Assembly (NCBI GenBank): GCA_027493775.1
Contig: JAOSKE010000002.1
Coordinates: 62,001 to 126,000 of the forward strand
Length of the DNA stretch: 64,000 nt
Source of the DNA: Kiritimatiellia bacterium
GTDB taxonomy: Bacteria > Verrucomicrobiota > Kiritimatiellia > CAIVKH01
Direction of reading: 5' to 3'
Below, piece after piece: positions 59,110-64,000 of this stretch (its first letter is position 1; each line of letters opens with the position of its first letter). The notes under the pieces are model-generated. The model saw nothing but the letters and a program-made list of their open reading frames with translations, made no database searches and was not told the DNA's origin. The position numbers and the translations under genes were made by a program.

Positions 59110-60408
59110 TCACCAATCTTCCGGTTCGGTCAGGCGGACGGTGTAGTTGATCGTCATTGCGCTGCGAGGGTCCACTTCGAGGTCATAGCGCAGACGGCGG
59201 TCGAGGATTTCGTAGGAGCGCGAGGAGCGAACCATGTCCCACGCGAGGGGGACGGGCGGGCGCTCGGAAATTTCAACGCGAATGGCACTAGGCAGACTGT
59301 TGGTCACCCAAAGTTCAATCGTTTCTTCTGTAAATCCGCTTGGCGCTGGCTCGCGACCGAGTGAACGACGCGCACCGGATATCCCCACTGCATCGCCAAG
59401 GTCAACGCGAATGACTCCGCCGGATGCGGTGTGATTCAGTAAAGCCTCCTGCTGGGTGGATGAGCGGCCGACGCCGGTGGAGATTAACGCAGTTCCAGGC
59501 GGGAGCGGAAAACCAAGACCGACGCGACGTTCGTTGCGAAACGTGAGCAACTGCCGCAACGGTTTCCAGTTCAGCGTGGCATCACTCGCATTGCGCTCGC
59601 TATCCATCACATACACCCGATCCGTCGGAACCCGGCGCGCTGAGGCGAAACGCACAGCGGTGACTTCGCCAGCAGCGAGTCTTGCGGCGTCGGGCAGACT
59701 GTAAAGTTGCGGCGTTTCCGGTTGTGGTTTCTGCGGGCGCCAGCGGTCGGCGAGCGGACTATCTTCGTCCAACTCCAGGAAGCCTGTTCCAACCGGGCCC
59801 GGCTCGGGTGTGGCAGGAACGCGGTCGGGGCCGAGCAGTTGAATTCGGTCGAGAGAAAGCGTGCGGCTCAGGCCGTTCGATAAATAATAGCGCGCCTCCA
59901 AATCCACCGGCAGGGGTTCCAATTGATTCCGAATATCGCCGCGAATGGTCAGGTCATAACGCGCCCGCCACGAAAATCCCGGAACTTGATAGAGCGCCCA
60001 AACACTGCGCGGGCGTGCGCTGTCCGCGAGCAAACTGCATTCCACACGCGAAGCGGCACGGGGCGCGGCGTGAGTCAAGGACGCGACGCCGGGCGCAGAA
60101 AGGTCCAGCACTCCATCAAACGGTGGCGGCGGAGAAACCAGCCAGCGTGCGCCGAGCCACTGAACAGAGTTTGCATCATCGCCAACTGTAAGACTCGAAC
60201 GGTCCATTTCCGGCGGAAGGTCGAGAAGCAGATTTTGCCGCGGATGCACAAATGCGGGCCGATACTCCTCACGCACAATCGCATACCCCTGCCCAATCAT
60301 CGCGGTAATCCGCGCGGGCCGCGCAACTTCATTCGACACGGCGTGCGCGGACGGGGCGCCGAACAACAGGAGGGCAATCAGGCCGGGCCATATCGTGCGC
60401 CGATCCAT
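59110..60408 (-). CDS. DUF4139-type secreted protein (second of a pair)
   Basis: The 432-residue protein starts at ATG 60408 after AGGAGAGG and has a signal peptide (about 1-22, ending in AHA). Its beta-rich body contains ALYQVPGFSWRARYDLTI and a C-terminal strand pattern with TEETIELWVTNSLPSAIRVEI and TINYTVRL, as in DUF4139 domain proteins. These are exported proteins of unknown role, common in PVC bacteria. Its start is 11 bp after the stop of the related gene, so they are co-transcribed. Confidence 0.72.
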   Translation of the reverse strand: MDRRTIWPGLIALLLFGAPSAHAVSNEVARPARITAMIGQGYAIVREEYRPAFVHPRQNLLLDLPPEMDRSSLTVGDDANSVQWLGARWLVSPPPPFDGVLDLSAPGVASLTHAAPRAASRVECSLLADSARPRSVWALYQVPGFSWRARYDLTIRGDIRNQLEPLPVDLEARYYLSNGLSRTLSLDRIQLLGPDRVPATPEPGPVGTGFLELDEDSPLADRWRPQKPQPETPQLYSLPDAARLAAGEVTAVRFASARRVPTDRVYVMDSERNASDATLNWKPLRQLLTFRNERRVGLGFPLPPGTALISTGVGRSSTQQEALLNHTASGGVIRVDLGDAVGISGARRSLGREPAPSGFTEETIELWVTNSLPSAIRVEISERPPVPLAWDMVRSSRSYEILDRRLRYDLEVDPRSAMTINYTVRLTEPEDW

Positions 60409-60419
60409 CGGGCCTCTCC

Positions 60420-61901
60420 TCACCAACTGTATCGGACGGTGTAGTGAATGGCTTTTCGGCCGCCCGGCTTGATCTCGGGCTTGAACTCGATCGTCTGCGG
60501 ATCGGTCGTCTCGTATTCGGTGTCGGATTTGACGATCTCAAATTCAGTCCACCGGTAAAGATGTTCCACCACGCGAATTGTTGCCGTCTGGTCGGAGTTG
60601 TTGGAGAGCCGGATTTCAAACGACTCTTCGTATTCGTGCATCGGACGAACCTCGCTGTAGCCCGTGCGCTCGCGCTCGCCACGCAATCCGCGCGCGGGGC
60701 CGACGCGGAGCTGGCCGCTTTGACCATTCGCCACCGGCGCGAGCGTATCCGCGCCGAGCAGATCAACCAGTCCGTCGTCGCTCTGCTGATAGAGCCGCAA
60801 GCGGCCCAGCGGCAGGTTTTGCCCCAGCCCGGCGGCTGTGGTGTTTTGAAACTCCAAATAGGTGTCCACCGTGGTGTGATATTCCGTGCCGTAATTCCAG
60901 TCGTTGCGTCGGTTCCGCTGGAAGCGGTCGAAGCGGACGCCGTCGTACACATAAATTCGCTGCACCGGCAGCTTGGCAACGCTGACCAACGGCAAATAGA
61001 CCGTCTCACCATCCGCAAGCGTCACCTTCCCGCTGACGTTGTGTGTCTGCGCAGGCGCCAAGGTTGCGATGGAGGCCTCGGTACGCGGAACCGACGCGCC
61101 ATAAGAATAGCGATGGGGCGGCGTCTCCAAGGGATCATCCAGCTCGCCCGCCGCGCGACCGCGCTCGGTTTCCAACAACACCACCGTCGCACCGGCAAAT
61201 GAACCGCCGCTCTGATTTTGCAGTCCGATTCGCCCATCCAATCGCGCGTGCAGCGCGTCCGGCTCCAGCACCACGTCATACACCGCCTGCCAGGACAAGT
61301 CGTTCAGCAAATAGCCGAGTCGGAAGTTTTGCTGGCCCTCGGACGGGAATCGCGCACGCCAGACAAGCGTCGGCTGCGAGAAGGCAATTTTGGCCGCATC
61401 GGGGAACGTGATTCGGGCCGCCTCACCCGCGGTATAAAATGAAAGCAACCCGCCATCGGGCTGCGCCAACACGAGCGGGTCGGAAGGATACGGCGGATCG
61501 CGCCACACCGGCAGCCCGACCAAGCGGCCCTCGCGCGTTTTTTCGCCGACACCCACGACAAGATTGCGATCAAGATAGCGACGCAGCAGGCGCGAGCGGT
61601 CCGCAAGGTCGTATTCAAAGTGCTGTTCCAACACGTCAATCCCGCGCCACCCGCCGTGGGCGTCACGGAGACAGAGGCGGGGGTCGAGCTTCGCCGGAAG
61701 TTGTTTCACCACCACATCCGAATCGCCTGCGCGCGCCGTGACGGAACGCAACTCGCTCGCGAGCGCGAGGCCGGTGTCGTAGATTTGCAACGTCACTTGG
61801 CGCGGCGGCGAGGCTTCGACGGCGGCCTGACTCACATTCGAGAGCAACGAGCCGGCGAGCAACGCCGCGCATCCGAGAAAAATACTTTTAGAAAAGCTCA
61901 T
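60420..61901 (-). CDS. DUF4139-type secreted protein (first of a pair)
   Basis: The 493-residue protein has a signal peptide (about 1-26, ending in SQA) and a DUF4139-like body. LGYLLNDLSWQAVYDVVLEP (about 194-213) parallels the segment in the next gene, and the C-terminus EESFEIRLSNNSDQTATIRVVEHLYRWTEFEI... ends in HYTVRYSW. The two adjacent genes look like a duplicated pair. Function is unknown; the exported location and beta-rich fold suggest a cell-surface role. Confidence 0.75.
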   Translation of the reverse strand: MSFSKSIFLGCAALLAGSLLSNVSQAAVEASPPRQVTLQIYDTGLALASELRSVTARAGDSDVVVKQLPAKLDPRLCLRDAHGGWRGIDVLEQHFEYDLADRSRLLRRYLDRNLVVGVGEKTREGRLVGLPVWRDPPYPSDPLVLAQPDGGLLSFYTAGEAARITFPDAAKIAFSQPTLVWRARFPSEGQQNFRLGYLLNDLSWQAVYDVVLEPDALHARLDGRIGLQNQSGGSFAGATVVLLETERGRAAGELDDPLETPPHRYSYGASVPRTEASIATLAPAQTHNVSGKVTLADGETVYLPLVSVAKLPVQRIYVYDGVRFDRFQRNRRNDWNYGTEYHTTVDTYLEFQNTTAAGLGQNLPLGRLRLYQQSDDGLVDLLGADTLAPVANGQSGQLRVGPARGLRGERERTGYSEVRPMHEYEESFEIRLSNNSDQTATIRVVEHLYRWTEFEIVKSDTEYETTDPQTIEFKPEIKPGGRKAIHYTVRYSW

Positions 61902-61937
61902 CCTCTCATCTTACGAAAACCGTCACGCAAACGAAAG

Positions 61938-62651
61938 TCATTCCGCGTCCGATTTCGCCACCCTAGGCTTCAGCCACGGCGCGATATAGCGGTGCGCAAG
62001 AACTGAGCCGACAACGATCAAGACCACCGCCAGCGCCGCCACGCCATAAAACTGCGAGTCCGGCTTCTTCATCAGTTTCCCCCACGCCGCATACATCACG
62101 GTCGAAGGAATCATCCCCAAAAACGTTGCGGTGAGATAGCGGCTACGACTGACCTTCAGTGCGCCGGCCAAAATATTCGTTGCAACAAAGCTCGACAGCG
62201 GAAAAGCGCGCAGCAAAAACAACACCATAAATTGTTTGTCGCGCGGAATATCCAGATGCTCCCAATGAAATCGGCGCTTAATCTTTTCCGACATCGGCGC
62301 CAACAGCGTCCGGGAGAGCACAAAATGCAGCCACGCGCCCAAGGTGGACGCGACCGTCGCCAGGGCTGTGCCCCACCCCACGCCGTACAACAACCCTGCA
62401 AGAAACGCGATCGGCCAGCGCGGGAGAAACATCAGCGGCGTCAGCGCACCTGCGGCGAAAATCACGAGCGCCCCGTTCGCCCCCATGCGTCCTGCCAGAT
62501 CAGCAATCGAGTGCGCATCAAAATACTCTCCGAGCTTGGTGAAGTGGCTCAACGCAACACCCGCGCCCGCAATGAGCAAAAACAAGGCAAGACGGCGCAA
62601 CGCGCCGCCCGCTTCACTGCGCAAACCTGCATCTGGCGGTTCTTCCGACAT
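61938..62651 (-). CDS. TVP38/TMEM64-family (DedA-like) membrane protein
   Basis: The 237-residue protein has about six membrane helices. It shows the family pattern LTPLMFLPRWPIAFLAGLLYGVGWGTALA (about 71-99) and the later FLLRAFPLSSFVATNILAGALKVS...FLGMIPSTVMYAAWG, the conserved SNARE-associated/VTT region. ATG 62651 starts MSEEPPDAG. Such proteins act in lipid scrambling or transport at the inner membrane; the substrate here is unknown. Confidence 0.85.
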   Translation of the reverse strand: MSEEPPDAGLRSEAGGALRRLALFLLIAGAGVALSHFTKLGEYFDAHSIADLAGRMGANGALVIFAAGALTPLMFLPRWPIAFLAGLLYGVGWGTALATVASTLGAWLHFVLSRTLLAPMSEKIKRRFHWEHLDIPRDKQFMVLFLLRAFPLSSFVATNILAGALKVSRSRYLTATFLGMIPSTVMYAAWGKLMKKPDSQFYGVAALAVVLIVVGSVLAHRYIAPWLKPRVAKSDAE

Positions 62652-62792
62652 GGCTTGCAGACAGGCTACCAAATCGCGCCGCGCAGAAAACAAAGGAATT
62701 TGGCACAGCGCCCCGTCCAGGCTCCTCTGCGCCACATTCACGCAAGCCGAAGAATCTTGAAGATCGGTGTGCGCGGCACTACGTTCTCTGAC

Positions 62793-63401
62793 ATGACGTG
62801 GCATGGTTTTAATCTGGTGGATGCGGTGGCACTGGCGCTGTTGCTCGCGGGGCTGATCGGAGGCATTCGTCGTGGCTTGTCCGGCGAACTGGCGCGGGTC
62901 ATGGTTGCGCTCGTTTGCATTTTTGTGGTCTATCACTACACCCGACCTTTCGCGAAGTGGCTTCAAGATCACTTTCACTGGGAAGCCCACCTCGCTCTGC
63001 TGGGCGGCGTTCTGGCTCTCCTGCTGGGCGCCTATATCGCGGCAACGCTGATCCGAATGCTGCTGTCCACCATTCTGAACTTCGCATTCAAGGGCAAACT
63101 CGAACGGATCGGCGGCGCGCTCGCCGGGCTGCTGCGCTCCGCAATCACCGTCACATTGTTTTTGTTGCTGGTCAGTTTCATTCCGAACGACACGGTGCAC
63201 CGCGTCGTGAATGAGGAATCCGCCAGCGGGCGGCTGGTCTCAAAATACGTATCGCCGTGGTACGACAAGATGGCGGAAAAAATGCCGGATTTGCGGTTGC
63301 CGGAGCGGCACGAGGAAAAATGGGACGAAGACGCGTTCGAGCAAAAACTGGACAAATGGGAAAGCGAAAACGAACCGCTCGGACCCGTCAGCGAGGATTG
63401 A
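62793..63401 (+). CDS. CvpA-family membrane protein
   Basis: The 202-residue protein starts MTWHGFNLVDAVALALLLAGLIGGIRRGL, the CvpA N-terminal pattern, and has four membrane helices over about 9-130. The C-terminal tail (about 140-202) is charged and soluble. CvpA proteins are inner-membrane proteins linked to colicin V production or envelope stress; here the gene sits 3 bp before dnaG in the same direction and shares its transcript. Confidence 0.8.
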   Translation: MTWHGFNLVDAVALALLLAGLIGGIRRGLSGELARVMVALVCIFVVYHYTRPFAKWLQDHFHWEAHLALLGGVLALLLGAYIAATLIRMLLSTILNFAFKGKLERIGGALAGLLRSAITVTLFLLLVSFIPNDTVHRVVNEESASGRLVSKYVSPWYDKMAEKMPDLRLPERHEEKWDEDAFEQKLDKWESENEPLGPVSED

Positions 63402-63404
63402 GCG

Positions 63405-64000
63405 ATGGCGCTCTCTCGACAGGTGTTGGATGACATCCGGGCGCGGGTTGACATTGTTGACCTGATCGGTTCCTACGTCACGCTCAAGCGCGCGGGCGCA
63501 AGCTACAAGGGCCTCTGCCCGTTCCACCGAGAAAAGACCCCGTCCTTCACGGTCCACCCGGCGCGTCAGGTATTCCACTGCTTCGGGTGCGGCAAGGGCG
63601 GCGATATTTTCAAGTTCGTGATGGAGCACGAAGGCGTGCAATTCATGGACGCGGTCCGACTGCTGGCGCAGCGCGCGGGCGTGGAGGTGCGCTTCACCGA
63701 AGCGGAACGCGGTGAGGAAACACGCAAAGACCTGCTTTACACCGCCCACGCGGAGGCGGCGAAGTTTTACAACGAGGTTCTGCTGAAACACCCATCCGCC
63801 AAAGAAGCGCGCGCTTATCTCAAGGCGCGCGACCTCGGGCTGGAGGTGATCGAACAATTCGGACTCGGTTATGCGCCGGGCGGTTTTGAGGTGATGGAGA
63901 GATTTGCGGAAAAGCGCGGATTTTCCTTGGAAATGCTTGAAACCGCGGGACTTATCGCAAAAAACGAGTCCGGCCGCCGCTACGACCGCTTCCGCGAACG
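63405..64000 (+). CDS. dnaG: DNA primase, N-terminal part (runs off the window)
   Basis: The partial gene begins MALSRQVLDDIRARVDIVDLIGSYVTLKRAG, followed by the CHC2-type zinc finger (LCPFHREKTPSF, then FHCFGCGKGGDIF). These are the hallmarks of bacterial primase, which makes RNA primers at the replication fork. About 198 residues are visible and the catalytic TOPRIM core starts beyond the end. ATG 63405 follows a GAGG about 9 nt upstream. Confidence 0.97.
   Translation, partial: MALSRQVLDDIRARVDIVDLIGSYVTLKRAGASYKGLCPFHREKTPSFTVHPARQVFHCFGCGKGGDIFKFVMEHEGVQFMDAVRLLAQRAGVEVRFTEAERGEETRKDLLYTAHAEAAKFYNEVLLKHPSAKEARAYLKARDLGLEVIEQFGLGYAPGGFEVMERFAEKRGFSLEMLETAGLIAKNESGRRYDRFRE

Overview
The window is a gene-dense, moderately GC-rich chromosomal segment, cut at both ends by real genes (metH at the left, dnaG at the right). 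I see no rRNA, tRNA, prophage or CRISPR array. Family content points to the PVC superphylum, most likely Verrucomicrobiota or Kiritimatiellota. The pointers are a prepilin-type protein with a C-terminal H-x9-DG-like ending, a thioredoxin with an SHD1-like tail, tandem DUF4139 proteins, secreted proteins with lamin-tail and thrombospondin-type calcium repeats, and intergenic repeats built on 'cgcggaa' units. The taxon is inferred; no marker gene was compared.

Layout. 1-8 kb: metH, a ferredoxin-NADP reductase, an O-methyltransferase, a K+/H+ antiporter and a nitric oxide reductase operon (small membrane protein, NorC with an extra cytochrome domain, NorB), divergent from an NsrR-like [Fe-S] regulator. 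8-17 kb: recC-recB-recD. 17-21 kb: a VAO-type flavoenzyme, a receiver-kinase and a FadL-type porin. 21-29 kb: a translationally coupled operon of a FabF-like condensing enzyme, two sensor kinases and a sigma-54 activator, then a sugar-nucleotide epimerase. 29-35 kb: a secreted thioredoxin, several uncharacterised proteins and a mutarotase. 35-45 kb: housekeeping genes carA, pyrG, trmB, prepilin peptidase, aroE, leuA (behind a classical leucine attenuator), lipB and gcvH. 45-54 kb: a prepilin-like protein and its secreted neighbour, an RIC-like hemerythrin, gpmI and a CydDC-type ABC exporter. 54-59 kb: a degenerate accessory stretch with a decayed secreted-protein gene, an IS110 remnant, a MITE-like hairpin element and dispersed repeats. 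59-64 kb: a DUF4139 pair, a TVP38-type membrane protein, CvpA and dnaG.

Two results stand out. First, at least eight otherwise conserved genes, including the normally essential pyrG, are broken by single-base indels, nearly always in a homopolymer. Undoing each indel restores a family-typical length: RecC about 1112, RecB about 1206, RecD about 599 and PyrG 534 residues. This looks like systematic sequencing error rather than gene decay, and it also explains an apparent RecB-RecD fusion. Second, the leuA leader holds a 20-residue peptide with eight leucines, an intrinsic terminator and a perfect 10-bp antiterminator whose 5' arm abuts the leader stop codon. Other points of interest are the condensing enzyme coupled to a kinase cascade, with Asn where the second catalytic His is expected, and a perfect inverted repeat over the -35 element of the nitric oxide reductase operon.
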